Origin: Salegentibacter sp. | GTDB lineage: Bacteria; Bacteroidota; Bacteroidia; Flavobacteriales; Flavobacteriaceae | DNA: 64,000 nt | Assembly: GCA_017795085.1 (NCBI GenBank) | Contig: CP051246.1 | Coordinates: 3,970,514 to 4,034,513 of the forward strand | Direction: 5' to 3' | Shown: in pieces, positions 9,561-18,469 of the stretch | Layout: each line of letters begins with the position of its first letter | Position numbering within the stretch: position 1 is the stretch's first letter | Program-made: the position numbers and the translations under genes | The notes under the pieces: model-generated | Seen by the model: the letters and a program-made list of their open reading frames with translations, nothing else | Databases searched by the model: none | Told to the model about the DNA's origin: nothing

Positions 9561-9995
9561 TTATTTATTTCCTGTACTTCCAAATCCGCCGGCACCACGC
9601 GTGGTTTCTTCTAAAGTCTGCACTTCTTCCCAGTTGATTTGCTCGTGTTTGGCAATAACCATTTGCGCTACGCGTTCGCCGTTTTCTATGGTATAATTTT
9701 CATTGGAAAGATTTACCAAGATCACCCCTATTTCACCACGGTAATCGGCATCAATAGTACCGGGCGCATTTAAAACGGTGATTCCCTTTTTTGCGGCCAA
9801 ACCGCTTCGGGGTCGAACCTGGGCTTCAAAACCCACTGGAAGTTCCATAAACAGTCCGGTTTTAACTATAGCCCGCTCCAAAGGTTTTAGTTCTATAGAT
9901 TCAGGAATATTGGCCCGTAAGTCCATTCCTGCCGAGGCTTCAGTTTCATAATGTGGCAGTTTATGTGCCGATTTATTGATAATTCTCACTTTCAT
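9561..9995 (-). CDS. dut: Deoxyuridine triphosphate diphosphatase
   Basis: 144 residues, the usual length of trimeric dUTPase. It hydrolyses dUTP to dUMP and pyrophosphate, keeping uracil out of DNA and feeding dTMP synthesis. All five motifs are visible: [30 protein letters not shown] with the catalytic Asp, ERVAQMVI, and the C-terminal GAGGFGSTG that closes over the active site. Cytoplasmic. It lies between the nucleotidyltransferase and the flippase with gaps of about 110-120 bases that carry degenerate repeats. Confidence 0.97.
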   Translation of the reverse strand: MKVRIINKSAHKLPHYETEASAGMDLRANIPESIELKPLERAIVKTGLFMELPVGFEAQVRPRSGLAAKKGITVLNAPGTIDADYRGEIGVILVNLSNENYTIENGERVAQMVIAKHEQINWEEVQTLEETTRGAGGFGSTGNK

Positions 9996-10105
9996 CTGTA
10001 CAAAAATTTAAAAAGCCATTGATTAGCCCTTGTTTATATAGGTTGATAATGATTCTTTTGCTAGATACTCAACTTGTCCTGAACTTGTTTTATGGATTAT
10101 GAGCT

Positions 10106-11545
10106 TCATCTTAACAATTGTTTTAACTGCTTTTGTTCTTTAAAAAACGCAATAAGCAGGAACAAAACTATAAAACTTGTTCCTACTATATAATTCTCCC
10201 TGAAAAACCAGAAAGAAATTATTGAAAAGCCCGTAGAAAGCAACAGGTAAAAGACTATTTTTTTAACGTTATAAGGTACAGGATAGTATTTTCTTCCGAG
10301 GAAATAAGAAATTATGGCCATGCTAGCATACGCAGCTAAAGTTGCCCAGGCTGCTGCCATAAACCCGATAACCGGAATTAGAAAAACATTGAGCAAAATG
10401 GTAATCATCGCTCCAAAAATAGAAATATACATCCCTACCCGGGTTTTATCGGTAAGCTTGTACCAAACCGAAAGATTATGGTATATCCCTAAAAACAGGT
10501 TGGCAAGCAAAACCACCGGTACAATGGCGATGGTGACCCAATATTCATCATTCCTGATGATTAATTCCTTAAAGAAGTCAAGAAAAGCTACCAGGAATAA
10601 CAAAATAAAACTACCCGCAATAACAAAGTATGTAAGAATTATCGAATAGGTTTGCCGGGCATTTTTTTGTTGGGCCTGATTAAAAAAGAAAGGCTCGGCA
10701 CCAAGTTTAAAAGCCTGTACAAAAATGGTCATAAACACTGCCAGTTTATAGCAACCGGCATACGCCCCCATAATCTCGTCGGAAAGCATATCTTTTAGTA
10801 AGAGTTTGTCAAGGTTTTCATTAATAACAAAGGCGAGGCTTGCTACCATAACCGGCCAGCCGTAAGCCCACATTTTTTTTAAAATAGGCAGACTGAAATT
10901 TGCTTTCATCCTAAAAAAATACGGCAATAAAATTAAGAAAGTCACTGCACTGGCTACGAGATTAGCAAGAAAGATATAGCCTACTTTTGCTGAATCAGAA
11001 TAATTATCCAAAATAATTTGCGGGGAATTTTCAGGGAATTTAGATACAAACCACAGAAAATAGAAGTTCAGCAGAACAACAATGCCAATATTGATCAGTT
11101 TTACCCCCGCAAATTTCATAGGGCGGTTAGACGCCCGTAAATAAGCAAAAGGTACTACCACCAAGGCATCTAAAGCTAAAATACCAACCAGGATATTAAA
11201 ATAAAAAGGCTGAAGGTCTAAAAATTCGTGTAAATAATCGCGAAAACTGAATACCAGCACAAAAAATATAATCGTAGTTGCCGTAAGCGAAATAAAAGCG
11301 GTAGAGAAAACCTTATTTTTCTCTTTAGACTGACTGAAAAAACGAAAAAATGCGGTTTCCATCCCGTAAGAAAGCACCGCATTAAAAAAAGCTGCCCAAA
11401 CGTAAAAAGTAGTGTTTATAGAATAATTGCCGGTATCTAAAGCCCAAACATGCAGCGGCACTAAGATAAAGTTCATAAGCCGTGGCAAAACCGTGGCAAA
11501 ACCATAAATAATTGTATCCTGAAAAAACCGTTTTAGAGTACTCAA
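10106..11545 (-). CDS. Lipopolysaccharide/polysaccharide flippase, MOP family
   Basis: 479 residues with about 12-14 predicted membrane helices, matching the polysaccharide-specific transporter (Wzx-like) branch of the MOP/MATE superfamily. The N-terminus (FFQDTIIYGFATVLPRLMNFILVPL) is typical of these proteins. It probably flips lipid-linked sugar units across the inner membrane for O-antigen or capsule assembly. Upstream of dut in the same direction; possible co-transcription with the lipoprotein gene at 11573 (27-base gap). Substrate unknown. Confidence 0.88.
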   Translation of the reverse strand: MSTLKRFFQDTIIYGFATVLPRLMNFILVPLHVWALDTGNYSINTTFYVWAAFFNAVLSYGMETAFFRFFSQSKEKNKVFSTAFISLTATTIIFFVLVFSFRDYLHEFLDLQPFYFNILVGILALDALVVVPFAYLRASNRPMKFAGVKLINIGIVVLLNFYFLWFVSKFPENSPQIILDNYSDSAKVGYIFLANLVASAVTFLILLPYFFRMKANFSLPILKKMWAYGWPVMVASLAFVINENLDKLLLKDMLSDEIMGAYAGCYKLAVFMTIFVQAFKLGAEPFFFNQAQQKNARQTYSIILTYFVIAGSFILLFLVAFLDFFKELIIRNDEYWVTIAIVPVVLLANLFLGIYHNLSVWYKLTDKTRVGMYISIFGAMITILLNVFLIPVIGFMAAAWATLAAYASMAIISYFLGRKYYPVPYNVKKIVFYLLLSTGFSIISFWFFRENYIVGTSFIVLFLLIAFFKEQKQLKQLLR

Positions 11546-11572
11546 CCGCCGTTTTTATTTGAGCGAAAGATA

Positions 11573-12019
11573 TTAATTTTCTTTTGCTATGCCTTCAATT
11601 TTATAGTATTTGGTTTTCCCGTTTTGAGTAAACACCAGAACAGCTTCATCATCAGCAATCGGAAAGGGGCTTTTTTGGGGTTTCTGAGGTGCCTTATTGG
11701 CGCTTTCTTCCCTTGGATCAACGTGCATTACTTTATCAGCTTCACCGATGGCAAAATGAGCCGTAAAGAGATTTTTCCGTTCATCGTCTTGCTGAAGTTC
11801 CGAACGCATGCCGCGAAAATAAATACTATCTAGCTCCAACCTATTATTCTGAATAACGGCCACCGGAAGATATAAGTTAAGGCCTTCACTATTACTATTG
11901 TAATACGCCTGTTGAAATTGTGCCGGAGAACGTTTCTGAAGATCTTTACTATTACCACAACTCATTAATAAACCTATAAAAACAAAACTGAAAATAATCT
12001 GAAAAAATTTCATAATCAA
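11573..12019 (-). CDS. Hypothetical lipoprotein
   Basis: 148 residues. Lipoprotein signal with lipobox LLMSCGN (Cys about 21). The rest is hydrophilic with no recognised domain; it contains a conserved-looking YLPVAVIQNNRLELDSIYFRGMRSEL segment. Likely anchored in the inner leaflet of the outer membrane. Same direction as, and 27 bases ahead of, the flippase. Function unknown. Confidence 0.65.
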   Translation of the reverse strand: MIMKFFQIIFSFVFIGLLMSCGNSKDLQKRSPAQFQQAYYNSNSEGLNLYLPVAVIQNNRLELDSIYFRGMRSELQQDDERKNLFTAHFAIGEADKVMHVDPREESANKAPQKPQKSPFPIADDEAVLVFTQNGKTKYYKIEGIAKEN

Positions 12020-12210
12020 AACTTAGGTGTTTAAAGTTACAAAAACAAAGCCTATACCAAAATAAAGATATGTAAAAGCCCCCTGTGGCAAGACCACAAG
12101 GCGTAATATTTAGTAAATCACAATTTTTAGATAATTAACAACCGAAAAATAAATATCGTTTTTTTCGATGAAAGTAAGTCCCGAGGTAGTAAACCCACTG
12201 GTAGCAATAA

Positions 12211-12239
12211 AAAACCCGCGGTCATTTGCCGCGGGTTTT
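12211..12239 (-). terminator. Terminator of the ATP synthase cluster
   Basis: Perfect 11-bp stem AAAACCCGCGG / CCGCGGGTTTT with a 7-base loop, 20 bases past the atpG stop. Read leftward it ends in a T run. Marks the end of the sprE-atp transcription unit. Confidence 0.85.
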
Positions 12240-12258
12240 AATTTTAAACTTATTGTTT

Positions 12259-13119
12259 TTATCCGTTTAATGCTTCGGCACCACCGACAATCTCAAGAAT
12301 TTCGTTGGTAATAGAAGCCTGACGGGCTTTGTTGTAAGACAATTTAAGATCATCCTTAAGCTCTTTGGCATTGTCGGTTGCTTTGTGCATAGCCGTCATA
12401 CGGGCACCGTGTTCAGAAGCGAAAGAATCGCGCAGGGCTTTGTAAAGCTGCATTTTAAGTGATTTCGGAATCAAGTCTTTTACAATTTCAATTTTTGAAG
12501 GCTCAAAAATATAATCGAGTTGCTTGTTCTCCTCAGCTTCAAATTGTTCAATAGGAAGAAATTGTTCGTGCTGAACGATTTGTGTAGCCGCATTTTTAAA
12601 TTGGTTATACACCAATACAATCTTATCGTATTTTTCATCAAGAAATAACTGCATAAGCTCTTCTGCAATTTCTGAAGCTTTTTCATACGTTAGCTCGTCA
12701 AAAATTTCAGTATTAAGCTTATGGATATTGTACTTCTTTTTAAGAACATCATTGGCTTTTTTCCCAACAGAATAAATATCGACTTCTTTAGTCTTATAAT
12801 CGTTCTGGATCTTATACCTAACCCCTTTAACAATATTAGTGTTAAAAGCCCCGGCAAGCCCCTTATTAGAAGAAACTGATACCAGTAAAACTTTATTCAC
12901 TTCACGTTCTTCGGCATATTTACTACTGGCATCATCGTCTAAAGTCGCACTTAAATCCTGTAGCAATTGCGTAAGTTTTTCAGCATATGGACGCATTTGT
13001 GTAATCGCGTCCTGCGCCTTGCTCAACTTTGCAGCCGAAACCATCTTCATGGCACTGGTAATCTGCATGGTTGAAGAAACCGAAGTAATCCTGCTACGTA
13101 ATTCTTTTAAGTTTGCCAT
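12259..13119 (-). CDS. atpG: ATP synthase F1 gamma subunit
   Basis: 286 residues. Forms the central rotating shaft of F1. The N-terminal helix (LRSRITSVSSTMQITSAMKMVSAAKL) and C-terminal helix (ATDNAKELKDDLKLSYNKARQASITNEILEIVGGAEAL) are the family hallmarks. Last gene of the cluster, followed by a strong terminator. The beta and epsilon genes that normally follow gamma are absent here. Confidence 0.98.
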   Translation of the reverse strand: MANLKELRSRITSVSSTMQITSAMKMVSAAKLSKAQDAITQMRPYAEKLTQLLQDLSATLDDDASSKYAEEREVNKVLLVSVSSNKGLAGAFNTNIVKGVRYKIQNDYKTKEVDIYSVGKKANDVLKKKYNIHKLNTEIFDELTYEKASEIAEELMQLFLDEKYDKIVLVYNQFKNAATQIVQHEQFLPIEQFEAEENKQLDYIFEPSKIEIVKDLIPKSLKMQLYKALRDSFASEHGARMTAMHKATDNAKELKDDLKLSYNKARQASITNEILEIVGGAEALNG

Positions 13120-13233
13120 TTTATTTAGTATTGAGTATCGCGTACTTAGATTTTAGAAAAATACGCGATACCTATTTATTTAGAGTTTAATATAAACTTC
13201 AGTGTCTAGTTACTCAAAGTTCAATACTCAATA

Positions 13234-14811
13234 CTATTTATACTTTTCTGAAAGCTCTTTAGCTACTGAAGCAAGGGTATCGGTAACCTCATCGGTTAAT
13301 TTACCAGCTTTCAGAGTATCTAAAATATCTCTATGTTTGTTATTTAAATAATCAAGGTAATCTTTTTCAAATTCCCTAACCTTCTCTACAGGTACATCTC
13401 TTAACAAGTTTTTAGAACCGGCAAAGATAATCGCTACCTGGTTTTCTACAGGAAACGGATCATTTTCACCTTGTTTCAGAATTTCAACATTGCGTTTTCC
13501 TTTTTGGATCACACGTAATGTGGCAGGATCTAAATCTGAACCGAACTTGGCAAAAGCTTCCAACTCACGGAACTGTGCCTGGTCCAATTTCAAGGTACCG
13601 GCAACTTTTTTCATAGACTTAATTTGTGCCGAACCACCTACACGGGATACTGAAATACCCACATCAATCGCCGGACGTACCCCCGAGTTAAATAAATCAG
13701 AAGTCAGGAAAATCTGCCCATCAGTAATCGAAATTACGTTGGTTGGGATATAGGCCGAAACATCTCCCGCCTGGGTTTCAATAATAGGAAGGGCCGTTAA
13801 AGAGCCTCCGCCTTTTACCTTATCTTTTAAAGAATCGGGAAGATCGTTCATTCCCTGAGCAATAGTGTCATCAGCAATAACTTTTGCTGAACGCTCCAAC
13901 AATCTGGAGTGCAGGAAGAAAACGTCTCCGGGATAGGCTTCCCGTCCCGGTGGACGACGAAGCAAAAGCGAAACCTCACGATAAGCAACCGCCTGTTTAG
14001 AAAGGTCGTCATAAATAATTAAAGCAGGGCGACCGGTATCCCTAAAATATTCACCAATAGCTGCACCTGCAAAAGGAGCATAAACCTGCATAGGAGCAGG
14101 GTCTGATGCATTTGCTGCTACAATAGTGGTATAATCAAGTGCCCCGTGATCTTCAAGTTTTTTAGCAATACCTGCTACAGTAGAAGCTTTTTGCCCAATA
14201 GCAACATAAATACAATATACCGGCGCTCCGGCATCGTAAAATTCTTTTTGGTTAAGAATGGTATCAATACAAACAGTAGTTTTACCAGTTTGGCGGTCAC
14301 CAATTACCAACTCACGCTGGCCGCGACCTACCGGCACCATTGCATCAATAGATTTTATACCGGTTTGAAGCGGTTCGCTTACCGGTTGGCGATAGATTAC
14401 CCCGGGCGCTTTACGCTCCAAAGGCATCTCTATAGTTTCTCCTTCAATAGCTCCTTTTCCGTCTATTGGATTTCCAAGGGTATCTACAACCCGGCCTACA
14501 ATTCCTTCTCCAACATTAATAGAAGCAATTCGTTTGGTTCTTTTTACTACAGAACCTTCTTTAATTTCTTTTGAAGGCCCTAAAAGTACCACCCCAACAC
14601 TATCTTCTTCAAGGTTAAGTACCATTCCTTCAAGGCCACCGTCAAATTCAACCAACTCACCGTATTGGGCGTTGGCCAAACCATAAACATTGGCAATACC
14701 ATCACCCACGCTTAGTACGGTTCCTACCTCGTCTAAACTAGCTTCTGATTCAAAACCTGATAATTGTTTCTTTAATATTGCTGATACTTCAGCAGGATTT
14801 ACTTCTGCCAT
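13234..14811 (-). CDS. atpA: ATP synthase F1 alpha subunit
   Basis: 525 residues. Regulatory nucleotide-binding subunit of the F1 hexamer. Visible are the P-loop GDRQTGKTT, the PVGRGQREL segment before it, and the signature [17 protein letters not shown]. Length slightly above the usual 500-515. The gene lies between atpH (46 bases) and atpG (114 bases). The atpA-atpG gap is AT-rich and shows no clear -7 box. Confidence 0.98.
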   Translation of the reverse strand: MAEVNPAEVSAILKKQLSGFESEASLDEVGTVLSVGDGIANVYGLANAQYGELVEFDGGLEGMVLNLEEDSVGVVLLGPSKEIKEGSVVKRTKRIASINVGEGIVGRVVDTLGNPIDGKGAIEGETIEMPLERKAPGVIYRQPVSEPLQTGIKSIDAMVPVGRGQRELVIGDRQTGKTTVCIDTILNQKEFYDAGAPVYCIYVAIGQKASTVAGIAKKLEDHGALDYTTIVAANASDPAPMQVYAPFAGAAIGEYFRDTGRPALIIYDDLSKQAVAYREVSLLLRRPPGREAYPGDVFFLHSRLLERSAKVIADDTIAQGMNDLPDSLKDKVKGGGSLTALPIIETQAGDVSAYIPTNVISITDGQIFLTSDLFNSGVRPAIDVGISVSRVGGSAQIKSMKKVAGTLKLDQAQFRELEAFAKFGSDLDPATLRVIQKGKRNVEILKQGENDPFPVENQVAIIFAGSKNLLRDVPVEKVREFEKDYLDYLNNKHRDILDTLKAGKLTDEVTDTLASVAKELSEKYK

Positions 14812-14857
14812 AATTATTTAGAATAAAATGCTGCACCACCGGCACAACGGTTTTTTA

Positions 14858-15412
14858 TTAAATTTTTGAAACGTATGTGTTATTTTTGAGTTTTCGCTCC
14901 AGGCGATTAAGATTGTTAGCAACACTGGCATCGTATTGCAAATCTCCAACCCGTAGTACAAACCCGCCAATCATATCTTCATCTACCACATTCTTAATGC
15001 TGGCTTCGGCTCCGGTTAATTCTTTAATTTTAACCTGTATTTTTTCTTCCAATTCAGGAGTTAGAGTAACAGCACTTGTTACCACGGCTTCCTGTGTTTG
15101 GTTTAGCGCATTATACATTGCTATATATTGCCGGGCCACCAATTGCAGGATATTTGCCCTGCCATTATCTACAATAAGCTCAAAAGCACCGGTTATAATA
15201 GCATGAGAATCTTTAAAAACAGCCTTTAAAACAGATTTTTTTTGTTTTTCAGTTATTACCGGACTTTTCAAGGTTGCGCTAAGTTCCCCGTTTTTTAAAA
15301 GGGTTTCAGAAATTTGCTGCATATTATCAAAGACCTCTTTAGTGGCATTTTGATCTTTTGCCAGGCTAAGAATAGCTTTTGAATAACGTTGTGCTGCCCT
15401 GCTTCCTTTCAT
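14858..15412 (-). CDS. atpH: ATP synthase delta subunit (OSCP)
   Basis: 184 residues. Peripheral-stalk subunit that links b to the top of F1. N-terminal helical domain (RAAQRYSKAILSLAKDQN) and C-terminal signature DEDMIGGFVLRVGDLQYDASVANNLNRL are characteristic. Separated from atpF by only 5 bases, so very likely co-translated with it. Confidence 0.97.
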   Translation of the reverse strand: MKGSRAAQRYSKAILSLAKDQNATKEVFDNMQQISETLLKNGELSATLKSPVITEKQKKSVLKAVFKDSHAIITGAFELIVDNGRANILQLVARQYIAMYNALNQTQEAVVTSAVTLTPELEEKIQVKIKELTGAEASIKNVVDEDMIGGFVLRVGDLQYDASVANNLNRLERKLKNNTYVSKI

Positions 15413-15417
15413 TTTAT

Positions 15418-15912
15418 TTAGTTTAAAGTAACATCATCAAGCATCTTATCAATTAACTGATGCTGTTTTTTTTCTTCTGAAAGTTCTTTTCGAACAACTT
15501 TTTCGGCAATTTCTATTGAAAGTGTAGCCACCTGGTTTTTTAATTCTGCCATTGCAGCCTTTTTTTCACGCTCAATACTTTCATTTGCCTGCTTCACAAT
15601 CTTATCGGCCTTGGCCTGAGCTTCTTCTCCGGCATCAGCAATAATTTTTTCTTTTAGTTCCCGGGCATCCTTCAGAATCGCATCCTTTTCTGCACGGGCT
15701 TCTTTTAGCAATTCCTCATTATCGGCCTTTAGGTTTTGCATTTCTTTCCGAGCTTCTTCGGCAGAAGCCAGGGCATCATTAATAGACTTCTCCCTGTTAT
15801 TTATTCCACCAAGAATTGGTTTCCATGCAAATTTTGCCATGACAAAAATAAGTACAAGGAAAACTATTGTTTGCCAGAAGAACAAGCCAAAATCAGGAGT
15901 GATTAAATCCAT
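15418..15912 (-). CDS. atpF: ATP synthase F0 b subunit
   Basis: 164 residues. One membrane helix at about 10-28 (FFWQTIVFLVLIFVMAKFAW) and a long charged helix that dimerises as the peripheral stalk (INNREKSINDALASAEEARKEM onward). Follows atpE after a 94-base gap with a large hairpin and precedes atpH by 5 bases. Confidence 0.97.
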   Translation of the reverse strand: MDLITPDFGLFFWQTIVFLVLIFVMAKFAWKPILGGINNREKSINDALASAEEARKEMQNLKADNEELLKEARAEKDAILKDARELKEKIIADAGEEAQAKADKIVKQANESIEREKKAAMAELKNQVATLSIEIAEKVVRKELSEEKKQHQLIDKMLDDVTLN

Positions 15913-15955
15913 AATATCTTTTGATTAAAATAAATAGCATTAACATCATTTCATT

Positions 15956-15995
15956 AAAACCCCTTTCGCAACCAACCGTTACGAACAGGGGTTTT
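15956..15995 (-). other. Strong hairpin between atpE and atpF
   Basis: Inverted repeat inside the operon: outer stem of 9 bp (AAAACCCCT with AGGGGTTTT) and an inner stem TTCGCAAC/GTTACGAA with one mismatch and one bulge, loop of 5. Located 12 bases after the atpE stop on the minus strand. Could act as a partial terminator, an RNA processing site or a 3' stabiliser that raises atpE output above its neighbours. Function is inference. Confidence 0.7.
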
Positions 15996-16006
15996 TCTGA
16001 ATTTTC

Positions 16007-16231
16007 TTAAGTGGTCAATACACCTAACAAAGCGGCTACTACCCCAAAAAGGGCAACCCCTTCTACAAGTGCAGCAGCAATAATCATTGCGGTCTGGATT
16101 TTCCCAGAAGCCTCTGGCTGACGAGCAATAGCGTCCATTGCTGAACCACCGATTTTACCAACGCCAACACCGGCTCCCAATACTGCTAATCCCGCCCCAA
16201 GAGCTGCAAGACCTACGTGTAATAATTCCAT
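16007..16231 (-). CDS. atpE: ATP synthase F0 c subunit
   Basis: 74 residues, two membrane helices joined by the polar loop ARQPEAS. Builds the rotating c-ring. The ion-binding carboxylate is E57 in AALVEGVALFG; the surrounding residues lack the Q/ET pattern of Na+-type rings, so proton coupling is expected. Lies 23 bases after atpB and before the inter-genic hairpin. Confidence 0.97.
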   Translation of the reverse strand: MELLHVGLAALGAGLAVLGAGVGVGKIGGSAMDAIARQPEASGKIQTAMIIAAALVEGVALFGVVAALLGVLTT

Positions 16232-16254
16232 AATAAATAAATTAAAAATTAAAA

Positions 16255-17346
16255 TTAATGATGCTCATGTTCCTCAACTGCCATCCCGATAAACAGGGCC
16301 GACAAGATAGTAAAAATGAACGCTTGAAGGAATGCTACTAGCAATTCCAATATAGTAATGAAAAGTGCAAAGGGTACCGAAATTCCGGCCACGCCATGAC
16401 TTTCCAATATAAAAATCAGTCCTATTAAACTCAATATAATAATATGGCCAGCTGTAATATTGGCAAATAAACGAATCATAAGCGCAATAGGCTTAATGAA
16501 AATCCCTGCTCCTTCTACAATTGCAAGAATTGGTTTTACCCAGGTAGGAATACCAGGCATCCAAAAGGTATGTTTCCAGTAATCTTTGCTTCCATTAACC
16601 AAAATAAGCACCAGAGTAAAAAGCCCCAAAGAAACCGTAACAGCTATATTTCCGGTTACATTGGCAGCACCGGGCAAAAGCCCCATCAAGTTGGTTATCC
16701 ATATAAAGAAGAATACTGTTAACAAAAACGGCATAAACTTCATATATTTTTTCTCTCCTATTTGCGGTCGCGCAATTTCGTCACGTACAAAAAGTACTAA
16801 AGCCTCCAAAGCATTATTGAAACCTTTTGGTGCATGTGCCTTCTTTTTATGAAAACTCGCAAGTCCGAAGAAAAACCAAATCATCAAGATAACAGTTAAG
16901 AACATTGCCGCCACGTTTTTGGTGACAGACAGGTCTAAAGGTTTACTTGCATTAAGCGGGTGATGCTCTTCATCAAACTCAACGGCTTCGACGCCTTCTT
17001 CAAGTTGGTAAATGTCTTCGTGATAGTTTACAAAACGCTGCCCATCTTTTTCTACGATATGATGCCCTTCAGTGTCATGATGAAACTCACTAGACATAAA
17101 ACTAACCAGCCCATTATCTGTCCAAAGTATAACAGGTAAGGGAAGGGTAACCGAATTATCGCCAGATCCAAAAAAGTGCCATCCGTGGGAATCGCCAATA
17201 TGATGCATGATCATATCAGTTGGATTAAACTCTTTTTCTTCAGATTCTTCAGCTACCTTATTGGCTGAAGCAAAAGCGAAAAAAGGAAGTAAGACAAAGG
17301 CTAGTGTTAATGTCACTATAATCTTAAAAGATTTATGTGCTATCAT
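16255..17346 (-). CDS. atpB: ATP synthase F0 a subunit with exported N-terminal extension
   Basis: 363 residues from the ATG at 17346 (MIAHKSFKI); an in-frame start 45 bases upstream lies inside the likely -7 box and is rejected. It forms the proton half-channels, with the key Arg in LMIRLFANITAGHII. Unlike most bacterial a subunits, it begins with a signal-peptide-like segment (IIVTLTLAFVLLPFFAFASA) and about 110 hydrophilic residues rich in His, Asp and Glu before the first core helix. Such extensions are known in Bacteroidota AtpB; their role is unclear to me. Confidence 0.95.
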   Translation of the reverse strand: MIAHKSFKIIVTLTLAFVLLPFFAFASANKVAEESEEKEFNPTDMIMHHIGDSHGWHFFGSGDNSVTLPLPVILWTDNGLVSFMSSEFHHDTEGHHIVEKDGQRFVNYHEDIYQLEEGVEAVEFDEEHHPLNASKPLDLSVTKNVAAMFLTVILMIWFFFGLASFHKKKAHAPKGFNNALEALVLFVRDEIARPQIGEKKYMKFMPFLLTVFFFIWITNLMGLLPGAANVTGNIAVTVSLGLFTLVLILVNGSKDYWKHTFWMPGIPTWVKPILAIVEGAGIFIKPIALMIRLFANITAGHIIILSLIGLIFILESHGVAGISVPFALFITILELLVAFLQAFIFTILSALFIGMAVEEHEHH

Positions 17347-17388
17347 AGTACCTGTTCTGCTTAAAATTATGGGCTCTAAATTCGGCTG

Positions 17389-17396
17389 CAAAGGTA
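17389..17396 (-). promoter_or_regulatory. Candidate -7 box TACCTTTG before atpB
   Basis: Exact TAnnTTTG match on the minus strand, 42 bases before the atpB ATG. It would let atpBEFHAG be transcribed separately from sprE, bactofilin and atpZ. No clear -33 element. Confidence 0.5.
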
Positions 17397-17479
17397 TACT
17401 TTTAATTTTTATCTGAAAGCCCCCTCTGTATTTTTTTTATCAAATACAGGGAAGTACAAGACAGTTGATTCACAGCAGC

Positions 17480-17863
17480 TTATTTACTGTTTATTAACCT
17501 AACTGCAAAGTAAGTTTCCAGAAATAAATACAAAAAATATGGAATAAAGAAAGCTAGCATGTTTTCAAAAGCAGTTTCTTTGGCATTAAGCAACGCAGGC
17601 AGTAAGAATAAAACCGCCGCCAGCATTTTTAACAATCCCATACCCATAAATGCAAACCCGGTTTTTTCTTTAAAATTTTGATGTATAAAAAGCAAAAAAA
17701 TATAAATCAGGCCTGTTGCAATAAAATGAAAAATATAAAATACCCAAAGGGGATAATATAGGTTTAGGTTAAAAAAATAATGAGAAACGGCATAATGCAC
17801 CCCCAATAACAAAACTGAAAATGGAAGTAACACTTTAAAAAAACGAAAAATTCCTGACTTCAT
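17480..17863 (-). CDS. DUF6168-like membrane protein of the atp cluster
   Basis: 127 residues with four predicted membrane helices (VLLPFSVLLLGVHYAV, VFYIFHFIATGLIYIFLLFI, MGLLKMLAAVLFLLPALL, AFFIPYFLYLFLETYFAV). Position between atpZ and atpB matches that of atpI in other bacteria, and it resembles the flavobacterial DUF6168 family. A role in c-ring assembly or Mg uptake, as proposed for AtpI, is inference. One base separates it from atpZ. Confidence 0.7.
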   Translation of the reverse strand: MKSGIFRFFKVLLPFSVLLLGVHYAVSHYFFNLNLYYPLWVFYIFHFIATGLIYIFLLFIHQNFKEKTGFAFMGMGLLKMLAAVLFLLPALLNAKETAFENMLAFFIPYFLYLFLETYFAVRLINSK

Positions 17864-17864
17864 G

Positions 17865-18077
17865 TTAATCGTCGTTTAAATCTTTTAAGCCTCGAAACAC
17901 CTGATATAAAGCAATAAAAACGCCCAATAAGGAGGTGCCAATAGTAAAAGCAGAATATTTGTTCGGAAATTTTTCATCAAGCCATATCCCTCCAAAAACT
18001 CCTGCTGCAATAATTATTGCCATTTGAAAGCCTATATTTACATAGGCCAATGCTTTATTAGGCCGATTGTTTTTCAT
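17865..18077 (-). CDS. atpZ: AtpZ/AtpI family protein
   Basis: 70 residues, two membrane helices (IGFQMAIIIAAGVFGGIWLDEKF and FTIGTSLLGVFIALYQVFRGLKDL). The GIWLDEKF motif after the first helix is characteristic of AtpZ/AtpI. Its start overlaps the bactofilin stop by 20 bases, so translation is probably coupled. Likely helps ATP synthase assembly. Confidence 0.85.
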   Translation of the reverse strand: MKNNRPNKALAYVNIGFQMAIIIAAGVFGGIWLDEKFPNKYSAFTIGTSLLGVFIALYQVFRGLKDLNDD

Positions 18078-18459
18078 TTTTCTTTTTTAGCTTTTTAACC
18101 CCGGCTTCCATCTGGCATTTAGCATTAAAAGTAGCTCCGGTTTCAATATTGAGTTTCCCGGCTTCTACCTCGCCGTCAAAAACCGCCGTACTCCGTAAGC
18201 ACAAAATTTCAGTTACCTTTACATTTCCTGTAATTTTCCCTTCAACATCAGCGCTTTCACATTCCAGGATTCCGTTTAAAAAACCGCTTTCGCTAATCAC
18301 TACTCTGCCGGTAGTATTTAAATTGCCTTCAAGAGTGCCTTCTATTCTAAATGCACCTTTACCTTTAACTTCACCGGTAATTTCGGTGCCTGCGGCAATT
18401 CGGTTTTGTTCCTGATTAATTTCTTTCTTTGAGTTGGTCTTTTTTTGATCTGAAAACAT
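18058..18459 (-). CDS. Bactofilin (polymer-forming cytoskeletal protein)
   Basis: 133 residues. A basic N-terminus is followed by the DUF583 beta-helix core (about 20-110) with repeats such as GTEITGEVKGKGAFRIEGTLEGNL and GKITGNVKVTEILCL, and a Lys-rich tail (KKLKKKNEKQ). Bactofilins polymerise without nucleotide and organise the cell envelope. It sits between sprE and atpZ, 10 bases after sprE, an arrangement that ties a cytoskeletal gene to gliding and ATP synthase genes. Confidence 0.9.
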   Translation of the reverse strand: MFSDQKKTNSKKEINQEQNRIAAGTEITGEVKGKGAFRIEGTLEGNLNTTGRVVISESGFLNGILECESADVEGKITGNVKVTEILCLRSTAVFDGEVEAGKLNIETGATFNAKCQMEAGVKKLKKKNEKQSA

Positions 18460-18469
18460 AAGTTGGTTT

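Noticed and set aside
12839..15206. Plus-strand frames over atpG, atpA and atpH
   Set aside because: Antisense shadows of well-identified ATP synthase genes.
17347..17391. Longer atpB start 15 codons upstream
   Set aside because: It lies across the -7 box and lacks similarity to the family; the ATG at 17346 gives a proper signal-like N-terminus.
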